DNA of 64,000 nt, taken from contig JAQVCP010000001.1 of assembly GCA_028689735.1 (NCBI GenBank), positions 62,001-126,000 on the forward strand, read 5' to 3'. The stretch comes from Hespellia sp. (GTDB taxonomy: Bacteria > Bacillota > Clostridia > Lachnospirales > Lachnospiraceae). Below, one piece after another: positions 34,403 to 43,580 of this stretch. The translations under genes and the position numbers were made by a program. A model generated the notes under the pieces. That model was not told the origin of the DNA and did no database searches. It saw only the letters and a program-made list of their open reading frames with translations. How positions within the stretch are numbered: the stretch's first letter is position 1; each line of letters opens with the position of its first letter.

Positions 34403-35927
34403 GTTTCTCGTCACCTCCAGCTCCTGCAATTGCATTCATCACACCTTCCTGTGTCATTTCAGCACCTTCTATCTCTCCAACTTTTTTACCATCGCGGAGA
34501 ATCGCCATTCTTGAACAGGTACGAAGCATCTCTTCCACTTCCGAGGAAATAAATGTAACTGCCATTCCCTGATCAGCCAGATCAAGGACAAGCTTTTGAA
34601 TCTCTGTTTTGGTACCGATATCAATGCCACGTGTCGGCTCATCCAGAATCAGATATTCCGGATTTGTCAGCAGCCAGCGTCCAATGATTACTTTCTGCTG
34701 ATTACCACCTGAGAGGCTCTTAATCGGAGTCTCACGGCTTGCAGTCTTAATCTGCAGCATCTCAATATATTTGTCCGCTGCCTCTTCCATCTCTTTTCTG
34801 CTCATTGGCTTGAACATACCGCGCTTCGCCTGCATCGCAATGATGATGTTCTCTCTTACCGACAGATCCGCAAGGATTCCATCTTTCTTTCTGTCTTCCG
34901 GCAGATATGCCATACCAAGTTTCATCGCATCAATCGGAGAATTGATCTTGGCTTCTTTTCCATTGACCTTCAGCGTTCCACTCTCAGCCTTATCTGCACC
35001 ATAAATTGCGCGGACAAGCTCAGAACGTCCGGAACCGAGAAGTCCGGATAATCCAATGACCTCCCCCTTGTTGATTGTAATGTTGAACGGCTTGATCGTT
35101 CCTTTATGGCTGATTCCCTCTGCTTCAATCACAGGAATCTTTTCGCCTAGTCCTTTGCCTTCATGTGCACTCTTGATGTCTGCAAGATCATCGAAATCCT
35201 TCCCCATCATCTTGGCAACCAGCATGACACGTGGCAGGTCTTTGACCTGATATTCCCCAACCAGTTCACCATTTCTCAGAACCGTAATCCGGTCACAGAC
35301 CGCATACACCTGCTCCAGGAAATGTGTAACAAAAATAATTCCTACACCCTTATCTTTCAGACGGTTCATCAGCTTAAACAGCTTCGCGACCTCATCATCA
35401 TCCAGTGAAGAGGTGGGCTCATCGAGAATCAATACCTGGCATTCCATGTCCACTGCCCGGGCAATCGCTATCATCTGCTGGTTTGCAAGAGAGACTTCTT
35501 CCAGCTTCATAGTTGCTGCCACATCAATATCAAGCTCTGCCAGCAGTTCTGCTGATTTCCTGTTCATTGTCTTCCAGTCGATCATACCGACTTTTCTTGG
35601 CTCACGGCCAATGAACAGATTCTCTGCCACGCTGAGGTTCGGGCAAAGGTTTACTTCCTGATACACTGTGCTGATTCCTGCTTTCTGTGCATCCTGTGGG
35701 GAGTGGTTCACGATTGGCGTATCATTTCCCGCCATCCTGACCACTCCGCTGTCGAACTCATATACTCCGGTCAACACTTTAATCAATGTAGACTTTCCAG
35801 CACCGTTTTCTCCCATCAGTGCATGTATCTCACCTCTTCTTAGTGTGAAATCCACATGCTGCAGTGCTTTTACCCCTGGAAATGTTTTTGAAATATCCCG
35901 CATTGTCAATAAAACATCTTTTTCCAT
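34392..35927 (-). CDS. Sugar ABC transporter ATPase (YtfR type)
   Basis: The 511-residue double ATPase has Walker [10 protein letters not shown] at about residues 39-47, VSLANQQMIAIARAV and LILDEPTSSLDD in the first half, then [41 protein letters not shown] and [15 protein letters not shown] in the second. It drives the importer encoded with it. It lies 147 bp downstream of the binding protein gene and directly before the two permeases. Confidence 0.9.
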   Translation of the reverse strand: MEKDVLLTMRDISKTFPGVKALQHVDFTLRRGEIHALMGENGAGKSTLIKVLTGVYEFDSGVVRMAGNDTPIVNHSPQDAQKAGISTVYQEVNLCPNLSVAENLFIGREPRKVGMIDWKTMNRKSAELLAELDIDVAATMKLEEVSLANQQMIAIARAVDMECQVLILDEPTSSLDDDEVAKLFKLMNRLKDKGVGIIFVTHFLEQVYAVCDRITVLRNGELVGEYQVKDLPRVMLVAKMMGKDFDDLADIKSAHEGKGLGEKIPVIEAEGISHKGTIKPFNITINKGEVIGLSGLLGSGRSELVRAIYGADKAESGTLKVNGKEAKINSPIDAMKLGMAYLPEDRKKDGILADLSVRENIIIAMQAKRGMFKPMSRKEMEEAADKYIEMLQIKTASRETPIKSLSGGNQQKVIIGRWLLTNPEYLILDEPTRGIDIGTKTEIQKLVLDLADQGMAVTFISSEVEEMLRTCSRMAILRDGKKVGEIEGAEMTQEGVMNAIAGAGGDEKHEE

Positions 35928-36074
35928 TTAGGTCTCACCCGCTTTCCTTCTCATCAACTTTACGTTTTTGCAAAAAGGAAGCGCAGCAACATATTCCGGT
36001 AAGTTTTCCCCGAACTATCCTACCACGCTCCTTATGTTATTATGTAAGAATATTACCTTGAATGTCTGTCAGAC

Positions 36075-37148
36075 TTAGTATGCACGCTGGTCAATAACAT
36101 CCTGTGTAACTTCTGTCACTTCATAGTCCTCACCATCAACTGTGATTGTCGGAACATCAGAACCGTATGCGAAGATTCCTTCTTCTACATATGCCTGTTT
36201 ATCAGGTGTTCCACCCTCTTCAAGAGTCTTGATGATTTCTTCTACACGTGGTCCGTGAAGTGGGTTACACTCTGTATTACAGATGATGCTTCCGTCTAAT
36301 GTATCTGTGATACCTGCGTTTGTTGTATCGAATGACATTACAAGGATATCTCCATCGGGACCAACTGTTTTACCAGCAGCTTTGATCGCATCGATTGCAC
36401 CAAATGCTTCGTTATCGTTCTCACAGTAAACTACATTGATGTTGTCATACTGTTTCAGCATAGATTCCATGACTTCCTGACCTTTTGCCTGTGTGAATTC
36501 CCCTGTCTGAGAAGCAAGTAAATTCCATCCATTTGCTTTTGCTGCATCTTCAAGACCTTTTGTACGTCCAATCTGAGCAGAAGCACCGATTGTTCCCTGG
36601 ATATCTACGATATTGATTTCCGTCAAGCCTTTTGCTTTTGCATACTGATTTAACCACTCACATGCTTTTTGTCCTTCCAGTTCAAAGTTAGAACCTACCC
36701 ATGCTGTGTATAAACTGTCATCGGATACATCAACCATACGGTCAACGATGATTACAGGGATGTCTGCATCTTTTGCTTCCTGAAGTACTGTGTCCCAACC
36801 GGTCTCTGTTACAGGAGCTAATACGATGTAATCAACTTCCTGCTGAATGAAGTTGCGGATTGCAGTAATCTGATTTTCCTGTTTTTGTTGGGCATCATCA
36901 AAGATTAATGTATATCCGTTGTCCTCGCTAAATGTAGATTTCATCGATTCTGAATTTGCTGTACGCCAATCAGACTCAGCACCTACCTGTGAGAATCCTA
37001 CTGTAATGTTATCTCCGCTTTCGCTTCCTGCTGCTGCGGTTGATCCACCCTCTGAGCTTCCTGCGTCTTTGTTTCCACATCCAACTGCCATTGTTGCTGC
37101 CATTGCTACACAGAGCAAGGCTGCTACTAATTTTTTCTTCATTTTCAT
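36075..37148 (-). CDS. Sugar-binding lipoprotein (YtfQ type)
   Basis: The 357-residue protein has a lipoprotein signal (MAVGCGNKD, Cys 24) and a PBP type I domain close to YtfQ: VGFSQVGAESDWRTANSES, ITAIRNFIQQEVDYIVLAPV, TGWDTVLQEAKDADIPVIIVDR, GSNFELEGQKACEWL, and VYCENDNEAFGAIDAIKAAG. YtfQ in E. coli binds furanose forms of galactose. In plant-polysaccharide users the same class may bind arabinofuranose or apiose-like sugars, which is inference. It is first in the ytfQ-R-T-yjfF operon and follows a two-component system that probably activates it. Confidence 0.9.
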   Translation of the reverse strand: MKMKKKLVAALLCVAMAATMAVGCGNKDAGSSEGGSTAAAGSESGDNITVGFSQVGAESDWRTANSESMKSTFSEDNGYTLIFDDAQQKQENQITAIRNFIQQEVDYIVLAPVTETGWDTVLQEAKDADIPVIIVDRMVDVSDDSLYTAWVGSNFELEGQKACEWLNQYAKAKGLTEINIVDIQGTIGASAQIGRTKGLEDAAKANGWNLLASQTGEFTQAKGQEVMESMLKQYDNINVVYCENDNEAFGAIDAIKAAGKTVGPDGDILVMSFDTTNAGITDTLDGSIICNTECNPLHGPRVEEIIKTLEEGGTPDKQAYVEEGIFAYGSDVPTITVDGEDYEVTEVTQDVIDQRAY

Positions 37149-37256
37149 GTTCCTCCTTTTTTGTTGTCTCCCGACTTGATATGTATATGTTAATAGATTA
37201 TGAATAATTTTTAAACAGATGATTCTCTTTCTTTGGTTATATTTTTTTTGAAAATA

Positions 37257-37303
37257 AAAAAACCTCTCTTGAAAACGAAGTTTTTTTACGAAAAAGGTTC
37301 ATT
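37257..37303 (-). terminator. Terminator after the YesM-like kinase
   Basis: On the minus strand AACCT and AGGTT arms with A/T-rich internal pairing are followed by TTTTTTTATTTTC. It overlaps the last codons of the kinase gene. The stem is imperfect. Confidence 0.45.
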
Positions 37304-38773
37304 TTTTTTTGCCGACAAAATAGCAGTCGCTTTGGTTCCTTTATTCTCCTCGCTCTCAAAAAACAATCCATACTCTTCCCCACAGTAATATCGAATACGC
37401 TGGTTTACATTCTTCAAACCAAATCCGCTCCGATCCTGTGTTTCATCCATTCCGTTCATGCTCTTACGCAGCACATTCAGGCTCTCTTCTGTCATTCCTT
37501 TCCCATTATCCTCCACAGCCAGAAAAAGCTTTCCATTCTTCTCACAACCATGGATATAAATCATCCCTTTGCCCCTCTTGTTCTTGATTCCGTGGTAAAG
37601 AGCGTTCTCCACCAGTGGCTGGAGCGTCAGCTTCGGTATCTTGTAGTCCAAAATCTCTTTATCGATATCGATTCGGTAGTCCATAATATCCTGATAGCGA
37701 AACTGCTGAATCTTAAGATAGCTTTCAATATGGTGCTTCTCCTCTTCCACTGTAACAGAATCCCGGCCTTCACTGAGGGTCGAGCGAAAGAAATCCGAAA
37801 GCCAGGTCACCATAGAGACCACTTCCTTTGTCTGTTTCTCCTCCGCCAGCCACACAATAGTATCCAACGTATTATAAAGAAAGTGTGGATTAATCTGTGC
37901 CTGCAGAAGTCTCGTCTCAATGATGCTCAGGTTCATCTGTTCCGTCTTGATATCCTCAACCAGCTGTCCAATCTCTGTCGTCATCTCATTAAAGCTTTCT
38001 GTAAGCACCGCGATTTCATCATCTGATTCCACCTGAGTCTTTGTGGTAAAATCACCTTTGGCAACTTTGCCAAGAGACCGGCACAATTCCCGAATCGGTC
38101 TTGTCACACTTCTGGATGCGATAATCGAAAGGACCAGTGCCAGTACACTGACAATCAGACAGGCGGTAAGGCTGATATAAAAGACCCGCTCGTTGCTCCG
38201 CTCCAGTGTTCCACGGACATTTTCCAGATTCTGGGTCTCCACGTGGATATAATCCTGGATTCCATCCTGAATGATACTCGTCAGCATGTAAATATTCTCA
38301 TCCAGAAGTGCCATGTTCGTATCATAATTTCCCGTCTGTGCAATATTATCTTCAATCTGCCCGACACATTTTTCCAGAGCAGAAAGGCTCTTCTTCAGAT
38401 TCTTGATCTTGCTTTTGTTGCTGTCCACTGTTGCGACTTGCGCCAGCTCGTCACATGCCTTATTCAGCTCTGCGATATAGCTATAAGGATTGACGGTTTC
38501 GATTCCGTTCACCGTTGTGCTGCCATTTCCCAGCTCTGCCATGCTCTTTCCCGCAATCACCGCAAGATACATGCTGTAATCCATCCGTTCCTTAAAATCC
38601 TTGGAATACTTGCTGGCATAACTTACGCTTGCTGTAATTTCATCATACGCTTTTGTTGTACTGGCAAGAGATGAGAGCAGATACACCACAAGCATCATCA
38701 TTGGAAGAAGAACCGCCACAGATATCATAGTCAGTCGCTTGTTCAGTGATAATCGTATTCTTTTTTTCATCAT
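37286..38773 (-). CDS. YesM-type sensor histidine kinase
   Basis: The 495-residue protein has a first membrane helix at about residues 17-38, an extracellular helical sensor region to about 200, a second helix, a HAMP linker, the His_kinase motif INPHFLYNTLDTIVWL with the phosphoacceptor His, and a HATPase domain (NALYHGIKNKRGKG, EDNGKGM, SGFGLKNVNQRI). The start ATG at 38773 shares ATGA with the stop of the upstream response-regulator gene, which decides the start. YesM/YesN systems typically sense oligosaccharides with a binding protein. Here the adjacent YtfQ-type importer is the probable target. Confidence 0.93.
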   Translation of the reverse strand: MMKKRIRLSLNKRLTMISVAVLLPMMMLVVYLLSSLASTTKAYDEITASVSYASKYSKDFKERMDYSMYLAVIAGKSMAELGNGSTTVNGIETVNPYSYIAELNKACDELAQVATVDSNKSKIKNLKKSLSALEKCVGQIEDNIAQTGNYDTNMALLDENIYMLTSIIQDGIQDYIHVETQNLENVRGTLERSNERVFYISLTACLIVSVLALVLSIIASRSVTRPIRELCRSLGKVAKGDFTTKTQVESDDEIAVLTESFNEMTTEIGQLVEDIKTEQMNLSIIETRLLQAQINPHFLYNTLDTIVWLAEEKQTKEVVSMVTWLSDFFRSTLSEGRDSVTVEEEKHHIESYLKIQQFRYQDIMDYRIDIDKEILDYKIPKLTLQPLVENALYHGIKNKRGKGMIYIHGCEKNGKLFLAVEDNGKGMTEESLNVLRKSMNGMDETQDRSGFGLKNVNQRIRYYCGEEYGLFFESEENKGTKATAILSAKKNEPFS

Positions 38774-40389
38774 TCTGCCGCCTTCCCCCGGGTGCGGTAT
38801 TCCTTCGGCGTACATTTCTGGGTCTTCTTAAAAATGTAGCTAAAGTAATGTGCATCTTTATAACCAATCTCATACCCAATTTCTGCACTCTTCATAGAAG
38901 AACACATCAGCAGCTCCTTCGCCTTGTCCATTCTCACTTCCGTCAGATACTCCACAAACGTCTTCCCCATCTCCTGACTGAAAATAGAGCTGAAATAGCT
39001 TGGACTCAGATTCACACTGCCAGCTGCACTGTTCAGGGAAATGTCCTCCTTCATGTAGTTATTCAGAATATATTCCTTCGCGTCATCAATCATACCCGAA
39101 TACTTTTTCTGTGACACCGTATCCCGCAGCACAATCATACGATCCAGTAAATCTGCCACATAAGCCTTTGCATTATCCAGATTCATCACGTTATCTTTCA
39201 CTGCTTTGATATCCCCGCACTGCTTTTTCAACTCTTCTTTCTCAATATCCAGAGTCCCACCAAAGCTGTTGACTCTGACATAGATATCCATCATAATGTA
39301 TTGGCGCATCATCATCGAGCGCAGATTGTCTTCCGGAATCACTTCAAAATACGCTTTGACAAATCCTTCCACATCTTTTCTCGCACCACCACGCAGGAAT
39401 TTATCAATCAGGGTACGATTCTGTTCCATATTGCCAAAGCCTTTCAGTTCCACCTGGTCTTCAGAGTGCATTCTCTCTACATCGCTTTTTCTCACAATCT
39501 GATTCGGCTGATTAAAAAAGCGGCTGGCAAATACACTGTCTGCCTCACGGAAGCACCTCTTCAACTCCCGAAGTCTTGTCACCGGCTCTGCCAGTGCTCC
39601 GTAATACTCGACGTTCAAAAGCGCCGACATCTCTGTCTTGATGCTGCACCTGAATTCTTCAACAGCTCTCTCGAGCTCCTCTCTACTGTCCGCTGAAAAG
39701 AGAAATGCCCATCCATCAATTCCTCTCCCAAATGTAATCACACCTTCCCGCTCTTGTATTCTTCTCCCCATCTCTGCAAATGTCTTCTGCATCTCCTCCG
39801 AATAGCCATCCTCCTGCGGATTGAGGAATTTGAACAGCATAATCGTGTAAAATGCAGCACTTAGATCCATTCCAAGCGCACTTCCTTTTTCGATAATCTC
39901 AGTCATGGAAAGGCTCCCTGATACCAGCATATTAAAAAACTGGAACTTTTCATGCTCTGTGTTCTCCTGCATTTCCTGTGAATACTGATGCATAAGCTCC
40001 TGTTCCTTGCGTTCCCGTCGGATGATTGCAGCCACATCATTGATAGCACTCATCAGCTTGTCTGCCGCAATCGGCTTGAGAAGATAATTGGTCACTCCGA
40101 TTCCGATTGCTTTTTTCGCATATGCAAACTCATCATATCCACTTAAAATAATGATTTTTATTGATGGATTTTCTTTTTTTATAATCTCGCTGAGTTCCAG
40201 TCCATCCATAAACGGCATCTTGATATCTGTAATAAGAATGTCCGGTTTGACCTTTTTAATCAGTGGATACGCAAGCTCGCCATCGCTCGCCTCACCTACG
40301 AACTCATAGCCTTCCTTTTCCCAGTCAATGCTGTTTTTGATTCCATTCCGGATGATTACCTCATCCTCTACTAAAAAAATCTTTATCAT
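38770..40389 (-). CDS. YesN-type response regulator with AraC DNA-binding domain
   Basis: The 539-residue regulator has an N-terminal receiver (VEDE pocket; Asp in PDILITDIKMPFMDGLEL; LSGYDEFAYAKKAIG; NYLLKP), a long middle region of unknown role (about 130-430), and a C-terminal AraC/HTH_18 domain (EDISLNSAAGSVNLSPSYFS, GKTFVEYLTEVRMDKAKELL, IGYEIGYKDAHYFSYIFKK). It is first in a two-gene operon with the kinase. It likely activates the ytfQ operon or nearby glycosidase genes. Confidence 0.93.
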   Translation of the reverse strand: MIKIFLVEDEVIIRNGIKNSIDWEKEGYEFVGEASDGELAYPLIKKVKPDILITDIKMPFMDGLELSEIIKKENPSIKIIILSGYDEFAYAKKAIGIGVTNYLLKPIAADKLMSAINDVAAIIRRERKEQELMHQYSQEMQENTEHEKFQFFNMLVSGSLSMTEIIEKGSALGMDLSAAFYTIMLFKFLNPQEDGYSEEMQKTFAEMGRRIQEREGVITFGRGIDGWAFLFSADSREELERAVEEFRCSIKTEMSALLNVEYYGALAEPVTRLRELKRCFREADSVFASRFFNQPNQIVRKSDVERMHSEDQVELKGFGNMEQNRTLIDKFLRGGARKDVEGFVKAYFEVIPEDNLRSMMMRQYIMMDIYVRVNSFGGTLDIEKEELKKQCGDIKAVKDNVMNLDNAKAYVADLLDRMIVLRDTVSQKKYSGMIDDAKEYILNNYMKEDISLNSAAGSVNLSPSYFSSIFSQEMGKTFVEYLTEVRMDKAKELLMCSSMKSAEIGYEIGYKDAHYFSYIFKKTQKCTPKEYRTRGKAAE

Positions 40390-40579
40390 ATGTCAGCCCT
40401 TTTCCTTTTACAGCCAAATGGATAATTGGAATCCATTTGGCTGCTTCCTCGTAACCTTACACAGCTTCGCTTTGTCTCGGTAGGATCTTGTAACTTCTTC
40501 TGAGACAAAGCTGTTACCCACCGCTTTTGTTTAAAAGCGAGGGACATCTTTGTAAAGTTATGTTTTAATCTTACCTCAG
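40390..40579. repeat. Intergenic gap with dispersed repeat, copy 2
   Basis: CCAAATGGAT and ATCCATTTGG form a hairpin followed by GGCTGCTTCCTCGTA, the same 3' flank as at 3330-3346. The sequence at about 40522-40551 resembles 26801-26832. The gap lies between the GH3 terminator and the YesN-like gene and must also hold the promoter of the latter. No gene was recognised. Confidence 0.45.
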
Positions 40580-40624
40580 GAAAGCAAAAAAGACAACAAA
40601 CTCTGTGTTGTCTTTTTTGCTTTC
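40580..40624 (-). terminator. Terminator after the GH3 gene
   Basis: Perfect 19-nt arms (40580-40598 and 40606-40624) with a 7-base loop, 13 bp after the stop, ending in TTTTTTG on the minus strand. It closes the long glycoside cluster. Confidence 0.8.
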
Positions 40625-40637
40625 TAATCATAAACTT

Positions 40638-42752
40638 TTAATTTTCAAAACAAATGTTATCCGTCAATGGTGCTTTTCCAGCCAGGCGCACGCTTCTCAC
40701 GTCTGGCTGACTGCCGCCAACATACACCCGAAAATGCTTGCTGTCAATATATCGGTCTCCGTTCTCATCCACAATTTCAAAGGATCTCTTTCTAATAAAA
40801 AGTGTAACCTTTCTGGACTCCCCGGCCGATAATGCCACCCGGTCAAATGCACAAAGACTATAATTTTTCACTGCGTGGACAGAATCCAGGTCCTTTATGT
40901 AAGCCTCCACAATTTCCTCTCCATCCATCTTACCCTCATTCGTAACCAGAACTGACACACTGTATCCATCTTCCACTTTTTTAATACTGAGATCCTGATA
41001 GGAAAAAGAGGTATAGCTGAGACCATATCCAAAAGGATAGAGTGCAGTCGCTGGATTCATATAACGGTAAGTTCTGTTTTTCATAGAATATTCTGTAATC
41101 GGTGGTAATTCTTTCCCGTCCCTGTAGAATGTAATGGGCAGCTTTCCGGATGGATTCGCATTTCCAAATAAAATATCAGCAATTGCAAGCCCCCCTTCCG
41201 CTCCAGGATACCATCCCTGCAGGATTGCTTTGACATTCTCTGACTTATGGAGCCAGTTCAGTTCCACGGCACTTCCTGTCATATTGACTACAATCAGATC
41301 TGCACCTGTTCCGATCAAAGCCTCGAGCAACGTAATCTGACTGGTTGGGAGTTTCGTTGTCTCTTTGTCCGCCATACTTCCCTTCTCTTCAAATCGATTC
41401 CCAGTATCCTGCTGCTCGCCTTCATACCGTTCGTCCAGACCGACGCATACAACAGCTGTTCCCGCTATCTTTGCAGCAGCTACTGCCTCAGATATTCTGT
41501 CATTCGGCAATGCCAGTTTTTCTACCCGGTCCTTAATCGTATGGCATCCTTCAGAATAATAGAGGCGCATCTTTCCCCCCGTCACCATCTCGATTCCATC
41601 TAAAACAGTAATATACCGTGGTGCAGTTCCGTGATAATTAGCAATCAACGGCCAGCGGCTGTCAGCATTCGGTCCAATCACCGCCAGAGCTTTTCTCTCT
41701 TTGCTTAACGGCAGAATTCCTGCATTTTTCAAAAGCACAACCGATTTCTCAGCGGCGCAAATTGCAGTCTTACGGTGTTCCCTGCATGCTACCTTATCAT
41801 AGGAAATCTTATCATATTCGCAGTCTTCTGCCAGAAGGCCAAGCCTCAGTCTTGTCCGCATTACATGGACTGCAGCCTCCGTAATGTCATCCTCACTTAC
41901 AAGTCCTTCCTGATATGCCTGAAGAATCTTGAGGTAAATGTTACCGCAGTTTATATCACACCCGCATTTCAGAGCAAGTGCCGCAGATGCTGTCGCCGTA
42001 TTCGTCACCCCGTGATTTTCATGAAAATCCTTGATTGCCCAGCAATCAGAAGTATAATATCCATCAAATTTCCACTTCCCTCTCAGAATATCCTGCATCA
42101 GGGTCTTACTTCCGCAGCATGGCTCTCCATTTACACGATTGTATGCCCCCATAACGCCTTCTACTTTCGCCTCAGTGACACATTCCTCAAACGCGGGCAG
42201 ATAAGTCTCCCACAAATCTTTCTGAGACACCTGCGCATTGAACTCATGGCGCAGTTCTTCTGGTCCACTGTGTACCGCAAAATGTTTTGCACAGGCGGCG
42301 GCCTTCAGATATTTTCCGTCTCCCTGTATACCTCTGATAAAATGGACTCCGAGACGACCGGTGAGATAAGGATCCTCCCCATAGGTCTCATGTCCTCTTC
42401 CCCAACGCGGATCACGGAAAATATTGATATTGGGTGACCAGAGAGTCAGTCCTTTATAAATGTCCCGATCCTCCTGCTCGCTGCACATATTGAATTTGCC
42501 GCGTGCTTCCGTGGAAATGATATCGCCAATCTTCTCCATCTCTGATTTGTCAAACATTGCCGCCATCGCAATGGCCTGAGGAAACATCGTCGCCGTTCCC
42601 GCTCTCGCAATCCCATGAAGCCCCTCACTCCACCAGTGATATCTTGGAATCTGCAAGCGATTAATTGGAGGAGAATCAAAGCGCAGCAGCACTGCCTTTT
42701 CCTCGATGGTCATTTGATCGACCAATTGTCTTGCTTTTTGTTCAAAATTCAT
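40638..42752 (-). CDS. Glycoside hydrolase family 3 (beta-glucosidase/beta-xylosidase)
   Basis: The 704-residue enzyme has the GH3 N-terminal barrel (PRYHWWSEGLHGIARAG, SPNINIFRDPRWGRGHETYGEDP, CAKHFAVHSG, GVMGAYNRVNG) with the nucleophile Asp in YYTSDCWAI, the second alpha/beta domain (VVLLKNAGILPL, NMTGSAVELNW, QGWYPGAEGG) and a C-terminal fibronectin-like domain (FGYGLSYTSF). The WWSEGLHG form is typical of the beta-xylosidase/arabinosidase branch. There is no signal peptide, so it acts in the cytosol on imported oligosaccharides or glycosides. The start at 42752 has GGGGTG upstream. It is the last gene of the cluster, 18 bp after an SDR gene. Confidence 0.93.
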   Translation of the reverse strand: MNFEQKARQLVDQMTIEEKAVLLRFDSPPINRLQIPRYHWWSEGLHGIARAGTATMFPQAIAMAAMFDKSEMEKIGDIISTEARGKFNMCSEQEDRDIYKGLTLWSPNINIFRDPRWGRGHETYGEDPYLTGRLGVHFIRGIQGDGKYLKAAACAKHFAVHSGPEELRHEFNAQVSQKDLWETYLPAFEECVTEAKVEGVMGAYNRVNGEPCCGSKTLMQDILRGKWKFDGYYTSDCWAIKDFHENHGVTNTATASAALALKCGCDINCGNIYLKILQAYQEGLVSEDDITEAAVHVMRTRLRLGLLAEDCEYDKISYDKVACREHRKTAICAAEKSVVLLKNAGILPLSKERKALAVIGPNADSRWPLIANYHGTAPRYITVLDGIEMVTGGKMRLYYSEGCHTIKDRVEKLALPNDRISEAVAAAKIAGTAVVCVGLDERYEGEQQDTGNRFEEKGSMADKETTKLPTSQITLLEALIGTGADLIVVNMTGSAVELNWLHKSENVKAILQGWYPGAEGGLAIADILFGNANPSGKLPITFYRDGKELPPITEYSMKNRTYRYMNPATALYPFGYGLSYTSFSYQDLSIKKVEDGYSVSVLVTNEGKMDGEEIVEAYIKDLDSVHAVKNYSLCAFDRVALSAGESRKVTLFIRKRSFEIVDENGDRYIDSKHFRVYVGGSQPDVRSVRLAGKAPLTDNICFEN

Positions 42753-42770
42753 GTTTTCACCCCGCATTAT

Positions 42771-43580
42771 TTAAAATTCTGTATCGTATGGCCACGGCTG
42801 CCCACCCGCAATGCATCCGCCGTCAACGCGTATTTCCGTTCCCGTGATATAGGCGGACGCTTCAGACGCAAGTAAAATGCACACTCCCACAATATCTCCC
42901 GGATAGCCCGGACGGTTCAGCGCGATCCTGTCAAGCAGATATTTTGAACGTTCCGGATGAGCCCATGTGGGTGTAGTCAGCTGGGTTTTGATATGTCCAG
43001 GACTCACACAGTTGGCTCGGATGTTGTATTTGGCCCACTCCACAGCCATTGATTTTGTAAATGATAATACTCCGCATTTCGTCGCACCATACACTGCGCA
43101 TCCGCCAAGAATACTGCCGGTATTATGTGATCCAATATTGATAATGCTGCCGCTATCGCGCTGTTTCATGTAGGGTGCCACTGCTTGTGTCACCTGAAAT
43201 ACGCCTTTCATATTGATGTTCATAATCCTGTCGTACGTAGCCTCATCTACATCCATAAATCCTTCCCGCTTATTAATCCCGGCACAATTTACCAGAACAT
43301 CGATTCTTCCATATCGTTTCACAATCTCTTCCATCCTGCGGACGATATCATCCTTCTTTGTCACATCCAAAAGATGACAGCTTGCTGTTCCATTCTTTTC
43401 TTCAATGCGGGTCCTCACCTCATCCAGCACCTTTTTATTGATATCACACAGAGCTACCGCTGCTCCTGCGGCTGCCATTCCCTCTGCAATCGCACTTCCT
43501 ATATCTCCAGCTGCACCGGTAAATACCACAACTTTTCCCTGAAGAGAAAACATTTTTTCCAAATTTTCTGCAATAGACAT
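42771..43580 (-). CDS. SDR-family oxidoreductase (gluconate 5-dehydrogenase-like)
   Basis: The 269-residue short-chain dehydrogenase has the cofactor motif TGAAGDIGSAIA, the NAG-like VNCAGINKR, a Ser in NIGSHNTGS, the catalytic YGATK and PGHIKT. An insertion after position 200 (TPTWAHPERSKYLLDR) is like gluconate 5-dehydrogenase relatives. It should oxidise or reduce a polyol or keto sugar with NAD(P). It overlaps the preceding reductase gene by one base (TAATG). Substrate unknown. Confidence 0.9.
   Translation of the reverse strand: MSIAENLEKMFSLQGKVVVFTGAAGDIGSAIAEGMAAAGAAVALCDINKKVLDEVRTRIEEKNGTASCHLLDVTKKDDIVRRMEEIVKRYGRIDVLVNCAGINKREGFMDVDEATYDRIMNINMKGVFQVTQAVAPYMKQRDSGSIINIGSHNTGSILGGCAVYGATKCGVLSFTKSMAVEWAKYNIRANCVSPGHIKTQLTTPTWAHPERSKYLLDRIALNRPGYPGDIVGVCILLASEASAYITGTEIRVDGGCIAGGQPWPYDTEF

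Noticed and set aside
37272-37287. CcpA cre-like site TTGAAAACGAAG near the ytfQ promoter
   Set aside because: The second half does not fit the cre consensus and the sequence belongs to the kinase terminator.
38746-39114. Plus-strand frames over the YesN/YesM junction
   Set aside because: Both minus-strand genes have clear domains here; the plus frames are shadows.
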